64,000 nucleotides of DNA from Stropharia rugosoannulata (lineage: Eukaryota; Basidiomycota; Agaricomycetes; Agaricales; Strophariaceae), in NCBI GenBank assembly GCA_028532985.1, contig JANCIK010000002.1, positions 2,852,001 through 2,916,000 of the forward strand, in the 5' to 3' direction. The stretch's first letter is position 1. Each line of letters opens with the position of its first letter. Under the pieces are notes generated by a model that was not told the DNA's origin, ran no database searches, and saw only the letters and a list, made by a program, of their open reading frames with translations. A program made the translations under genes and the position numbers. This document shows, in pieces, positions 37,417 to 48,037 of the stretch.

Positions 37417-38641
37417 TTACTCTCCGGTGAATATAGGGCGGCGCTTTTCACGGAAAGCGTCCAATGCTTCAGTACGGTCTTTGGTGGTTAGAAGTGTTTC
37501 GTATGATGCTCGCTCAAAGTCGAGACCTGCGGCTCATTAAGAAATCGACAAGGTCATATGCTAAATCAAAAGTACCTGTTTCCAACGGTAAATCTTCTGA
37601 CCTGGAGATCGCTTGTTTGGCAGCGCGAAGAGCCAGAGGTGCTGAGGGCACGATTTCAGCGACGAGGTCCAACATGAAACGAACATACAAAGTTACACAC
37701 CGTTCTTCACTATGGCATTAGCCAACTCGAGGGAGCGGTCAAAAGCCGTTGTGCCGGGTGAAGAAACGTAGTTGACAAGTCCTGTGGCGATCAGTTGAAC
37801 TTCAAAGCTTTGGAGATGTCGAAGCTACCAAGTACTAACCCCATTCCAACGCTTCTGTAGCCGTCAACATTCGAGCGGTGAAGATTAAGTCTTTAGCTCT
37901 GGAAGGCCCCAACAGTCGAGTCGCCCTCTGCGTTCCCCCGGCGCCCGGAATGATACCCAGGCCAGTTTCCGGCAACCCAATCTTGGTAACATCGTGGCCT
38001 GCACCAGACCCATATCAGTATCACTGTTAAATCTTGATGTACGTAGTAGAGAATTTAACTCACCAGCGACGCGCAGATCGCAGGCTAGGCCTAATTCCAA
38101 GCCTCCTCCGAGAGCAGGACCGTCGATTGCGGCGATCGTTGGCATTGGCAATGATTCCAGTTTCCCAAGAGCGTCACGCAGATCAGAAAGGAATTTGGCT
38201 ACTTGTAGTTGTGACATAGTTCTCCGTTCGACAAGGTCTGCTCCAGCGCAGAATGCTCCAACAATAGATGAGCGTAATATCAGAACGCGAACACTGATTT
38301 GAAAGGTGTTATTGAATTGAATGATTGTTGAATGGTTGTGTGTAATCTCATCTACCTCTTGTCATAGTGAACCGTATCAAGACATTCTCTAAATTGCTGT
38401 ATTATTTGAAGTGTCAAAGAGATTGATTTAAGCATTAAAGAGCCCTTACTTGAAGCAGTGTCATTGAAATAGCATTTCTGCTTTGCGGACGGTTGAGGAT
38501 GAGGCTCGTAACCCCGGGATTGCTCATCACGGGTTCGAGAAAAGCCTGTTGATGTGCATGTGTCTGCAACCAGCGTATGCAGGAGACCAATGGTCTCCCT
38601 AGTAGTGTTGGCTTATATCTTGCAGCACGAACGAACAGCAT
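37417..38641 (-). CDS. Mitochondrial-type enoyl-CoA hydratase (AUH/methylglutaconyl-CoA hydratase-like)
   Basis: A crotonase-fold enzyme that adds water to an enoyl-CoA; the closest type by pattern is AUH, which acts in leucine breakdown. The basic N-terminus ([12 protein letters not shown]) looks like a mitochondrial targeting peptide. [11 protein letters not shown] opens the crotonase domain. Both catalytic glutamates appear conserved: one in [11 protein letters not shown], the other in [17 protein letters not shown]. The C-terminal helices end [12 protein letters not shown]. Five or so introns. Specificity (short-chain enoyl-CoA versus methylglutaconyl-CoA) is not decided by the sequence I can read. 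Confidence 0.9.
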
Positions 38642-39087
38642 AGCAGAAATAGAAGTTGTTCAAGTTGCATTCATTGAAAGGCGGGGTAACCCCTGAAAGT
38701 ATGTTCATCCCCTTATGTACATGGCAGAGAAATAAATAATATTTTGAAAATATTCTTTTGTTTTAGGACAACTTGGGTTAGGGTTAGGACAGTGGACCGG
38801 CAAAAATGAGAGCCCGCCCAGCCAGAGTGGCCGGAGCGGGACAGGGAAATATTGGGACGGTGCATGAGCCTAAGCCCATACAAGCCGCAGACACCCCCTG
38901 AGGACAAGGTCGCCGTGCTATGGAGGGTTTCCACGGCCCACAGACCCAGGTACATGAAGGGGCCTATGCCATCAAGGTAAGTATGAGTTGCGACAGTGTC
39001 TGTCTCTCAATTTTATAGCTTCCCAATGCGCACGGACCATTTGGCTATATTTACAAGATCGCTACAGTCACCTGACTACTGGCTATT
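38642..39087. other. Intergenic region with telomere-like repeat and GC-rich patch
   Basis: Upstream of the enoyl-CoA hydratase start there is an interstitial GGGTTAGGGTTAGG (38775-38788), two units of the fungal telomere repeat. A GC-rich stretch from about 38790 to 38970 follows. On the plus strand this stretch ends at a good splice-donor-like AAG|gtaagt (near 38975) matched by an acceptor-like tttatag at about 39019, but the joined frames give no recognised protein. It could be a decayed gene fragment or a promoter element. Confidence 0.45.
38775..38788 (+). repeat. Interstitial telomere-like repeat (two TTAGGG units)
   Basis: GGGTTAGGGTTAGG, about 135 bases upstream of the enoyl-CoA hydratase start codon (leftward gene). 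In fungi TTAGGG words can be binding sites for Tbf1-type Myb factors as well as telomere relics. Only two units are present. Confidence 0.55.
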
Positions 39088-40431
39088 CTACGCGATATTG
39101 ACTTTGTGCTTAGCTTGCTTTTCCTCTGGTTCATCGAAGCAGTTAACATCCCACACCGGCTTGTTTGTCGTCAACGGAACGTTGAACCTGGATACATGGT
39201 CAGTTCTCCACGGAACATACGCTTTCACTAGCTCTTACCTGGTCCTGTTATTACCAGCCCCAATGGAAGTTATCTTCTCAAAGTCCTCATCGCTGAGCTT
39301 TACTTGCTTGAAGTTTGACAAGATGCGCTCCTCCTGAACACTCTTTGGAATAACAGAGTAGCCTCTCTGGGCTCCCCAGGCTATTAATACTTGTGCTGGT
39401 GTTGCTCCCAATTTTTCGGCAACTTCAACGACAACTAGATGGTCAGTCAACTTGGGTTTTCCGAACACTGTCACGCGTCAGCTCTCGTCCTCAGAACATG
39501 TAAAAAGCAAACACACTGTTATTTCCGAGAGGGCTGTACGCTGTTATATGAATATTCTTCTCTTTGCAATATACTACGAGGTCATCTTGGGGAAGAAGTG
39601 GGTGCGCTTCGACCTGATTAACAATCTGCATCGGGGTCATGTCAACCAAATCTATTTTGAATTGATATCGTCACGATTACAACTTACAGGCACAACACCT
39701 GTTTCTTTAATAATTCCGTCTAGGTGCGCAACGCTGAAATTGGAAACGCCGACGCTTTTCACCTACAAAGACATACAGTCAATGATAAACTTCTCTGCTA
39801 GCAGATCACCTGGTACCTTAGATTTAGGCAGCTTCAACATGGCCTTCCAAGTATCCACAAGGGTCACATTGTCATCAATCTCCACTTGACCGGTCACAGA
39901 AGGGTGAGGAGGGAAGAGTCCCTGCCCAGGAGTGAACGCAATGGGCCAGTGAATAACTAAGCTCACATCATGAGCACCCAAGCTGTTCAGTTCTCGTACT
40001 CGATTGACCACTCACGGTACAAGTCGACATAGTCCAGCCCTAGTTGCGCTAGCGTTGCGTCCAGTTCCTTCTCGACCTCCTCTGGCTGATGAGCAGAGTT
40101 CCACAATTTTGATGTGATGAATAGCTCTTCGCGCTTCACGACGGATGATATAACTTTCTTTAAAGCCGCGCCTACTTCATCTTGGTTCTGGTACACCATG
40201 GCCAAGTCGAGATGGCGGTAACCATTACGTACTGCAATCTCCACCTAAGAAGACGAATCAATATCGTGTTAGCCTTGTGTTTCCGTCTACTAGAACGCAA
40301 TGCCTGGTAAAGCCTATCAGGTTCATGCTTACAGCCTGCTCGACTTCCTTCGGTTTCGACAGCCATGTTCCAAGTCCGATTTGAGGGAGCTTCGAACCAT
40401 CGGCGAGGGTAATGATATCTCCGAATGACAT
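39088..40431 (-). CDS. Aldo-keto reductase (AKR superfamily)
   Basis: An NADPH-dependent carbonyl reductase of the xylose/glycerol-dehydrogenase-like group. ATG 40431 gives [12 protein letters not shown]; a slightly longer start at 40449 is possible. The barrel signatures are present: [20 protein letters not shown] with catalytic Asp and Tyr, I-T-S-K-L-W with Lys, and L-I-H-W-P with His rebuilt across an intron at about 39960-40015. [17 protein letters not shown] and the cofactor loop [11 protein letters not shown] follow. The final exon (39185-39088) adds [13 protein letters not shown]. The full catalytic tetrad predicts an active enzyme; the physiological substrate is not evident. Confidence 0.92.
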
Positions 40432-41413
40432 ACTTTTTGTTAGGAACAAAAAAATAAGTGGTATCCGAAGATTTCCTGGAGGACGCCTTGACCAGCTGAG
40501 AGTGGGTTACTTCGAAAATGCTATCTGGCCATTGCGCACTTCTCTTTATAGGGGGATGCGTTTGCGAATCCTTCTCAACATTGGCCAGCCGGTATACTCG
40601 GTCCGTGCAAACGGTCCGCCTGACCATAAGACCATTCAACGGCGCGGAGTCCTTCGACATTTTTGATAACTTGTTGATAGCTTGTATACCAGCCTAGGTA
40701 ATGGGGTTTTCGTAGACCTAAAAATTGGCTGTTGATTGTGCGGGCCGTCGTCAGAGCAAGTCACCTAGCCGATCCGTTTGCGATCCGTCATAAAGCGATG
40801 ACCGTCGACTACAACTGCTGAGTACTGGACAATGGTTAAGCGTTCTGGAATCTGAACTCTCGGGAAAGCGTCAGAACCATACGCTCATGTGTCGAAAGCC
40901 AGTAATATATTCATGCTTCATCATTAGAAACACCACTTCTATCATCTATGTATGAGATCGGAGAGAGTAGACTTGTGGCATTTGCATCCCATCATGTGCG
41001 GGTAAGTAGAGATGTCCCAAAGATGTCCACTCTATTGGGTTATAACTGGTTGTTGAAACATAAGTGTACTGAAACTGCCAATTGTGTAGCATCAAGTCAG
41101 TGTCAAGTGTGTTTGACTGGATATCTCAACTTCGACAATCAGCTCACCTGCCCGGATCAACTCAAGCAGCGGAAAATGATAACCGGGTATCTTGTGGTTC
41201 GAGCCTTTGAATTGATTCTTACAGACTCGTAATTGTCTTGTTACGGATGTGTACATTGGGGATAGTACTAGTACATGGAATAATGTTAATGGTGGAACAA
41301 GAAATGCATGACCTTCTGATGGTCATTGGTAAGTAGGTAACAAACACATAACACAAACGGAAACACTAGAATAGTAGAAATCAATCACCAGGATGCTACA
41401 ATCGAAGTCCCGC
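40432..41413. other. Intergenic region, no gene seen
   Basis: About 980 bases between the aldo-keto reductase promoter and the 3' end of the next leftward gene. One plus-strand frame (about 40948-41232) is open for 94 codons but lacks splice partners or similarity I know. No repeats of note. Confidence 0.5.
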
Positions 41414-42702
41414 TTAAAGGGCATAGCCAGTCGACGGGGGCTGCCCGGCAGCGCCATAGAATGAATCAATAGAAACAGGTTGCGAGATTCGGGCAGTGGT
41501 AGTACGACCAAGAGGATGTCGGAAGGCGGTCGGTGGCGCCAAAGTTTGTGCGTTTTGATGCTGAGAGGGTGGCATATATCGGGAAGGTGTGGTTTGACTC
41601 TTTTCAGAGCCGTAGTAATCTGGATGTTGGACTGGCGTTATCGACCGGGCAGTGTAAACTTCACCAGCTCCGTGAAAGGGGTTGGATTGAGAGAAGCCCG
41701 TCTCCGCCGACGCAAATGGATCCAGAGGAGCGGCGTTAATACTTGGTCCAGGAGAGCTGCTTCGATGGTCGTGTTCGGAATACTTTTCGAACAGCTCTTC
41801 GTGGAGCCGGTCTTCCCTGCGCTTGCTGCGGCTCTTCAAGAGCGCGATGACGACAAACGCCGCGGCCGCTAGGAAAACCAAGGAAGCGATCACAAACACA
41901 GCTGCGACGGCGCTTTTCTTCTGCCAAAAACTGTCCGATTTAGATGTTTATATGCCTAAGTTACGGTGGAATTAAGGCTGACTTACCTCGACGACGTAGC
42001 CGCAGCAGATATGGGCGACGGAGTATTCGTTATTTCCGGCGGTAAGGTAGGTTCTGCGGCAGAAGGTGTGGGTGTTGTTGTAGGCAACAAATTGGGTGCG
42101 ACTGGGAGCGTCAATGAAGGCTGGGGATTAAAGGGAGTTTCCGTGGACGAATGAGACCGGGTAGTAGTGGACGAGGTTCGCGATGTAGAGATAGATGTCC
42201 TAATTTAACACACAATAAGCATAACATCAGTAGAATAACAACTCCGTACGCACGAGATCTGTGTAGACGAAGACGAAAGCTGAGGAGTAGATGTGGAAGT
42301 AGAGGTTGCGCTTGAGGACGAAGTAGACTCGCTAGACGACGACGACGACGCCGATGTTAAGGGACTGGAGTCAACTGGCGACGATGTACTTGTACTTGAA
42401 GTTGCAGAGCTGTCATGCGAGGACGTAGGCGCAGTAGATATCGATGTTATCGTAGACGACGTGGATGAAGACGACCTAGTGGAAGGCAGCGATGTGGCAC
42501 TACTCGTCCCTAAACCAGGCAGAACAGTTTCGGTAAAGTTGCTGTTCTGGGGAGCACTCGCGATATCACGCCTGGTGTAAGTGAGAATGGGCTGGGTGCC
42601 CGCATTGTCCAATAGAACGAAAAGAGCGAAAAGGGAAGCAAAGACAGTGAGCGCAATGAGTGTATGGACGCGACTGGACGACCTGCGAACTGCCGCATCC
42701 AT
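41414..42702 (-). CDS. Ser/Thr-rich membrane protein with two transmembrane segments
   Basis: I do not recognise a family. Starting at ATG 42702 (M-D-A-A-V-R-R-S-S-S-R) there is an N-terminal signal-anchor (L-I-A-L-T-V-F-A-S-L-F-A-L-F-V-L-L). About 180 residues of Ser/Thr-rich, mucin-like sequence follow, likely O-mannosylated. A second membrane helix (A-V-A-A-V-F-V-I-A-S-L-V-F-L-A-A-A-A-F) comes next, then a basic stop-transfer K-S-R-S-K-R-R and a 140-residue cytoplasmic tail with P-Q-H-P-D-Y-Y-G and many Ser/Pro. The layout resembles fungal plasma-membrane wall-stress sensors (WSC/MID2-like), but there is no WSC cysteine domain. It differs from typical sensors in keeping an N-terminal anchor preceded by Arg-rich residues. 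Two introns near 42190-42250 and 41925-41990. Confidence 0.72.
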
Positions 42703-43069
42703 GATGTGCTGGTCGAAGTTCAATAAGGTGCGCCCACCGACCACTTGGGAAGGGAGAAGAAATGGGAGGCGGGTATGGAGGAGAGTGGGGGAAAAATTGT
42801 AGACAGTGCTATTGAAAAGAGATAATGAATGTTCTCAGCCCGTTAGGGGAACGAAGTTCGAATGGGGTAAGCACCGTGTGTTACCATTGTTACCGTGCGC
42901 TCATCCCCATATGGGTGGGTTAATGAAATTACAGACGAGTCTATAGGAAAGCTCTGGAAAACTTTATGTAACAAATAAAACAGGAGATTACAGTTCAAAC
43001 GTTCAAACATGATTGGATCATTACAGATCATTACCCAGCAATGGTCTTCAAGCTCCAAGCTTCACCTGG
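42703..43069. other. Spacer between two leftward genes
   Basis: About 370 bases: the promoter of the Ser/Thr-rich membrane protein gene and the 3' UTR of the coiled-coil protein gene. Nothing further is recognised. Confidence 0.5.
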
Positions 43070-44767
43070 CTATCTATCTCGAGCTCCTGGGCTGTACGGC
43101 GAATTCGAGCGCCTGATTACTTCACTGACAAAGTCCCTTGCAATCAGTGGATCACCGGCAAGCGTGAGTTCAATGCAGATTTGCTGCAGCTCGCCATTTT
43201 CAAGCATTCTGTCCATATCGGCCTCTTGAATTTGTCCGCCGGTCCGTCTTGTTAGCTTCCTCAACAGAACCTTTTTGCTCTGTTGTAATGCTTAAATTCA
43301 GGAGCGCTTCAATCAAGACAAGTCTGGCTCACATGTTCATCCAGTATCTCCCAATAGTTCGGAGCGTGCTCCAGGACCGTCCATTCCATTGCGCCAACAT
43401 AAAACCAATGTTTCTGCACGAGTTTAATTATTACGATTGATGCTGCAATCATTTCCGATACGGTAACGCACCTCACTTGTTGGGTATAAGAATGTATGAA
43501 ATACAGCATCATCAGCCTTATTTGTAACAATGTATCGTTTTTGGTTCTGGGTTGACTTCGGACGACCCCATTCCACTAGATAACTTCGTCCTGGGACATC
43601 AACCAGAATCGGATCGAAGATAAAGGCCATGGGTGTTTTCTTATCGTATGGATCGATGCATAACCGCATGTTGAGGTCAACGGATTTCTCCAAACTTAGA
43701 ATGCAGCCACATCAGTTCCATACGGTAGGATATGGCCAAAATGAGAATGAACCTGCGCAATGCATTGTACTTGGCCAAAGAATCAGTCTGTTGTCCTTTG
43801 CTCATCCCGCTCGACCTACCGTGTTATCATTATTATTCAATGATTTTCGAATCATCTCCCAGGACAATGGTCCCTCTTGAACAACAGACACACCAGGAGG
43901 GTTCTTGAAATGGACAAAAATTAACTCCTGTTCTGGGGAATCATTTGATAAGTTGTTTTCGACAATAATTTGCGTGCGGTCTTGTGCTATCAATTCAGAC
44001 ATGGACAATCTTGATGGCCCTGCAGAAGGTGAAAATTGGAGTTCGCCCAAGGGGGTATTCGGACTTCTGTTTATAGCCGGCTCTGTGTTAGACCTCGTAG
44101 GTAATGATTTAGGACTGCTCCGATGAACAGTCGACTTAGAGCGATGTGGACTAGATAAAGCACTTCTTTCAGCTGGTGGCGGCGAGTTTATTGCATGCAG
44201 GCGGACAGTTCTTCCGCTTCCCGATGAACTTGATGCCGAGGACTGAGCCAGAAATTCGACACCGAGGGCTGCCTTGATATCTTCATACGTGCTTTTACGC
44301 GTCCCCGGGCTGGACATATCCTCCTACATACACCAAAGAAGCCAAATGTGTAGGCAAGTCAACAACCTGGCCAATCTCACTTACGCGCTCAGTTAAAAGG
44401 TCTCTAATGACCTTCCTCGCATGCTTCAGCTTACTGAAGGCATCGTCTCTTGCTGCAATGGCATTATTTAACTCTGGTCTTTGATTTTCGAGCCTACTTT
44501 GCAAGTCGACGTTTTGCGTCCGCAGCCAATTAGCGCTATTAAGCGCTTCCTTATACGAGGCTTCCAAGTCGTGATATTTCTGTTGCACGTTGTCTTCTAA
44601 GCGGACCGCTAATTCGTCCAGTCGTCGTTGAGCGTCACCTAGAATTGCGGCAATGCTATCAATCTATACGTTGATTCATAAGTAAAAGCTGCAGACGCGC
44701 TCAAGTTACTGCTGCTAAGTATAATACTTACCTCATCTCGAACAGGCTTTGTACTAGAGCTTGCCAT
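43070..44767 (-). CDS. Uncharacterized coiled-coil protein with a conserved-looking C-terminal domain
   Basis: ATG 44767 (M-A-S-S-S-T-K-P-V-R-D-E) opens the first exon. The second encodes a coiled coil (L-E-A-S-Y-K-E-A-L-N-S-A-N-W-L ... R-K-V-I-R-D-L-L-T-E-R). A Ser/Pro-rich linker follows, then a folded domain with Y-L-V-E-W-G-R-P, H-W-F-Y-V-G-A-M-E-W-T-V-L, W-E-I-L-D-E-H and a final L-E-N-G-E-L-Q-Q-I-C-I-E-L. The last part resembles DUF6697-type domains of mushroom-forming fungi, but I hold that loosely. One junction (about 43690-43820) is ambiguous. Either a 29-base exon (43724-43752) followed by a 29-base intron (43695-43723), or a single intron using a GGAG acceptor, restores the frame. 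The gene is divergent from the ACMSD-type gene. Confidence 0.68.
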
Positions 44768-44828
44768 AGGGAGAGTTCAAGCACTTTCAAACAAGTAAGA
44801 GTGCTGCAGAGCACACAGCGTAGAGAGG

Positions 44829-44837
44829 TATATAAAA
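44829..44837 (+). promoter_or_regulatory. Candidate TATA box of the ACMSD-type gene
   Basis: TATATAAAA on the plus strand, about 150 bases upstream of the start codon at 44986, within the 218-base divergent promoter shared with the coiled-coil protein gene. Confidence 0.45.
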
Positions 44838-44985
44838 GAGAACGAATTCACCCTGGTGTCGACTTGGAGTCGTGCTGTGCACGCTCAGGTGCAATTGTTC
44901 ACGCGGTTGAAACACTCAATAGCGTTGCGCGTTTATTACGTCGCTTCTTTCCTTCCCTTTGATTTTGTTTTGATTCCGAACTCCT

Positions 44986-46298
44986 ATGTCATTCTCCAGC
45001 AAGCTATTAGTCGACATTCACACCCATGTGTACCTTCCTCGATACGCTGCCTTGCTGAGGTCGCGTCAGTCCGTTCCCTTTATCCGTTCGATCATAAACC
45101 CCGAAGGAGCTACTGAAGACCGCCTGCTAATTCTGGACCATGAACCAAGTGGAGGGCGTCCTGTTGGGCCGCAGTACTGGGATCGAGAAGGTACTATGTA
45201 TTGGTGATACTTCTGGAGAATATCGTCTTATCGTGGCTCAGAGAAAATTAGCTTCATGGACAGGCATGGCATCGCCGTATCGGTAGTTAGGTGAGTTTAG
45301 TAATTCTAGGGTATGTTATCCATACCAATTAACGTGTGTCTACCCTAGCACGGCCAACCCCTGGTTGGATTTCCTGTCTGCGCCTCAAGCACAGACCTTA
45401 GCGTCCGAATTAAACGTTGACTTGGAGGAATACTGTTCCACTGGACCTTCAGTATCCAGTAGCCAGATGAAGAGGCTCTATGGCTTTGGATTGCTCCCAT
45501 TGGTTCCCGAGATAACAACCTCCGCGTTGCTTGACATCGTGAAACAGATCGGCGAATTGCCTCATCTACGTGGTTTAATCATGGGTACGCGTGGAACAGG
45601 CAAAGGCCTCGACGATGAAGCTTTGGATCCTGTGTGGGCCGCCATCGAAAAGGCCGGCCTAGTCGTATTCCTTCATCCCCATTATGGCGTGGACGGAAGT
45701 GCATGGGGCGAGATGGACAATGGCCATGTTCTCCCTCTTGCTTTAGGGTTCCCTTTCGAAACCACGACTGTAAGTAGTCCAACGCTATGTTGAACTTCTG
45801 CAATCAATTGATGCCTTCTAGGCTGCAACGCGGCTCATCCTTTCAGGTGTATTCGATAGATTCCCATCTCTGAGACTTCTTCTGGCACACTCCGGAGGTG
45901 CTCTTCCCGCCCTCTCCTCCCGTCTTGCGTCTTGTATCGACCATGACCCTGTGGTTGCCTCTAGGTTGAAGCATGACGCGCGATATTACTTGGGTAAATT
46001 ATACTTCGATGCTGTCGCCTATGGTCCAGAGGAACTGGGATTTGTCAGTGATGTTATCTCACGGGCAGAAAGATACGCTACTGGCTCTACTGCCTCGGAC
46101 ATCCCAAGCAACAGAAGCTTAGGCAGCAAGAGGATGCTTTTTGGAACGGATCACCCATTCTTCCCGCCTTTGTCTTCATCAGAGAAGTGGAAGAGTGTAA
46201 CTGAGAATCTTGAGGCCATTCGCAATGTTCAGGGCTGGTCGGAAGACGACAAAAACGGCGTTAGAGGAGGGAACGCGGCTGCTTTGTTCAACCTATGA
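44986..46298 (+). CDS. Amidohydrolase, 2-amino-3-carboxymuconate-6-semialdehyde decarboxylase (ACMSD) type
   Basis: A metal-dependent decarboxylase of the amidohydrolase-2 family. ACMSD converts ACMS to 2-aminomuconate semialdehyde and so diverts tryptophan catabolism away from quinolinate and NAD. Four exons join in frame. L-L-V-D-I-H-T-H-V-Y supplies the HxH zinc site. M-D-R-H-G-I-A-V-S-V-V-S-T-A-N-P-W is the ACMSD-type block. V-F-L-H-P-H-Y-G, L-L-L-A-H-S-G-G and F-G-T-D-H-P-F-F-P-P provide the remaining histidines and the catalytic Asp. The length of about 360 residues fits. Related decarboxylases (for example of resorcylate type) share this fold, so specificity rests partly on the neighbour. 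The next, convergent gene encodes quinolinate phosphoribosyltransferase, 108 bases away stop to stop. Confidence 0.85.
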
Positions 46299-46406
46299 AG
46301 CTTCGCATAGAGAGGATGTCTCTGAATCATCTTTCACATCGATATATCCACACATAATATACAAATCTATTGGTGTCATAGCAAGCCTTTCCTCACAATT
46401 GAATCA

Positions 46407-47562
46407 TTACACCTTAGGCTTCTGTATCTTCAAGCTGAAATCGATGTGCTGGACAGACTGATGCACCACACTGGTACTTAAGATATCAATGTCTAGGCGC
46501 TAACTTAGCAAGTTGCAAACACAAAACATCAATGGAGCAAGCTCACCGTTGATAGCTCTCTCTTGAAGATTAGATTCCGTAATGTTCCCGCTGGTTTCAA
46601 ACAGGAACTTTCGCTGACCCTTCCACTTTTCCTTAAGTGACCTCGCAACTCTCACGAGTTCTGCGCCTTCGATGTTATCTAACATGATAATATCTGCACC
46701 CGCATCTATGGCTTCATCGGCTTCTGCTTCACTTCCAACTTCCACATCAAGGAGGAGAGTGAAACCACCAACTTCTCGAGCTTGCTTGATGGCGGCGGTG
46801 ATCGAGCCTACGTTCTGTAAGTAAGAAGAAGAATATTGAATCAGAATATAGACCTACCAGAGGACCATATATGATTATCTTTCAGCATGATCATACTCGA
46901 GAGGTCGTGACGATGAGGGTCGATACCGCCGACAATCATTCCATACTTCTCCACCAATCTGAATCCTAATCGAGGCTTGAGTATGAATTACACGACTAAA
47001 CGTGTTAACTCACCCGGTGTAGTCTTTCTGGTACCAGCAATAGTCCCAGTAAAGCCATAACCTCGAGCCAAATCCTTAATCCTTTTTGATCTGGCCACAT
47101 TAGCCAGTAAGCGAAGTCAGTCAATTGAAAAAAAGCAGTCACTACTTTGTTGCTATTCCAGAGCATCTTGCCAAAAGGTTGAGGGCTATCCGTTCTCCCA
47201 AGAGCAAGAATCTTGCCTTTCCTCGTACTGTTGCTATATGCTTAACCGGCTCAAAAACGTCACCCTCCTTGACATGCCATTCAACACTGCAGGGTTGATA
47301 AGATAACGTGATGTGAGTAACAAATGACTGCCAAAGATGGGCATCAAGCTCACTCGCAGCCCAGCTGAGAGAATATCTCGGTGACAAAAGGCGACCCAGC
47401 AAGGGCCGCAGGCTGCGGCCCCTTCCCCAGCAGGAACGCCTCGCGCTGCACTTCGCCGACGACATAGCCGCCGTAGTCGAAGGAAGGCGTATCTTCGGCG
47501 AGCCAGGCGGCTACTTGCTGCTTCCAACTGGGAGGTAAGAGATGCTCATATGAGTTGGGCAT
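46407..47562 (-). CDS. BNA6: Quinolinate phosphoribosyltransferase (nicotinate-nucleotide pyrophosphorylase)
   Basis: Makes nicotinate mononucleotide from quinolinate and PRPP, the entry of de novo NAD synthesis. ATG 47562 gives [13 protein letters not shown]. The N-terminal domain ([10 protein letters not shown]) is followed across an intron by [10 protein letters not shown] and [18 protein letters not shown]. The barrel has [18 protein letters not shown] and E-T-S-G-N-I-T. The last exon reads D-I-D-I-L-S-T-S ... [10 protein letters not shown]. About six introns. The region 47385-47480 is much more GC-rich than the rest of the gene. A TATATAAA word at 47585-47592 is very close to the ATG, which would leave almost no leader. 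Confidence 0.95.
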
Positions 47563-48037
47563 GTTATGATCCTGCGAGCAGAAGTTTATATAATCAGGAG
47601 AGAGAGATTTTTATGTGGAACTGGGCTTTGACTGGGCTATACATGATCTGTTCCGGGGCATGTGGTTCTGTTGCCGGATCCGGCGCGTGTGATGCGCGAT
47701 CCGCCGCCGAGCTTTTCTCGTCCTTCTAGTACTTCGCTGTGTTCAAGTTGGTTCATCCGTAAGATCCCTCTGGTGGTCGTTGTCTATTGGGTCTCTCATC
47801 TGTGATAGGGCTACTGTCCACAAGCATACCTGAGCTTGCGGAAAGCCCACTGACAGAACCAATTACAAGTTATCATCCTTGATTTTTAGTACGAACGGTC
47901 ATGGGCAAGTCATGGGACTATAATTCGCCATTGATTTGTCTAATTCCGAAAGTCTGAATACATAACCCTCTTCCTTGAACATACGCATAGCCTCAGGAGA
48001 ATGGTTTCCGATAACTGAGAAGGCCACTTTCTCTGCA
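47563..48037. other. Divergent promoter region between BNA6 and the chromate transporter gene
   Basis: About 475 bases between two start codons. No repeats and no coding signal. It must hold both promoters, but apart from the TATA-like word next to BNA6 I see no clear motif. Confidence 0.5.

Noticed and set aside
41195..41206. tRNA B-box-like GGTTCGAGCC
   Set aside because: No A box or cloverleaf can be built upstream.
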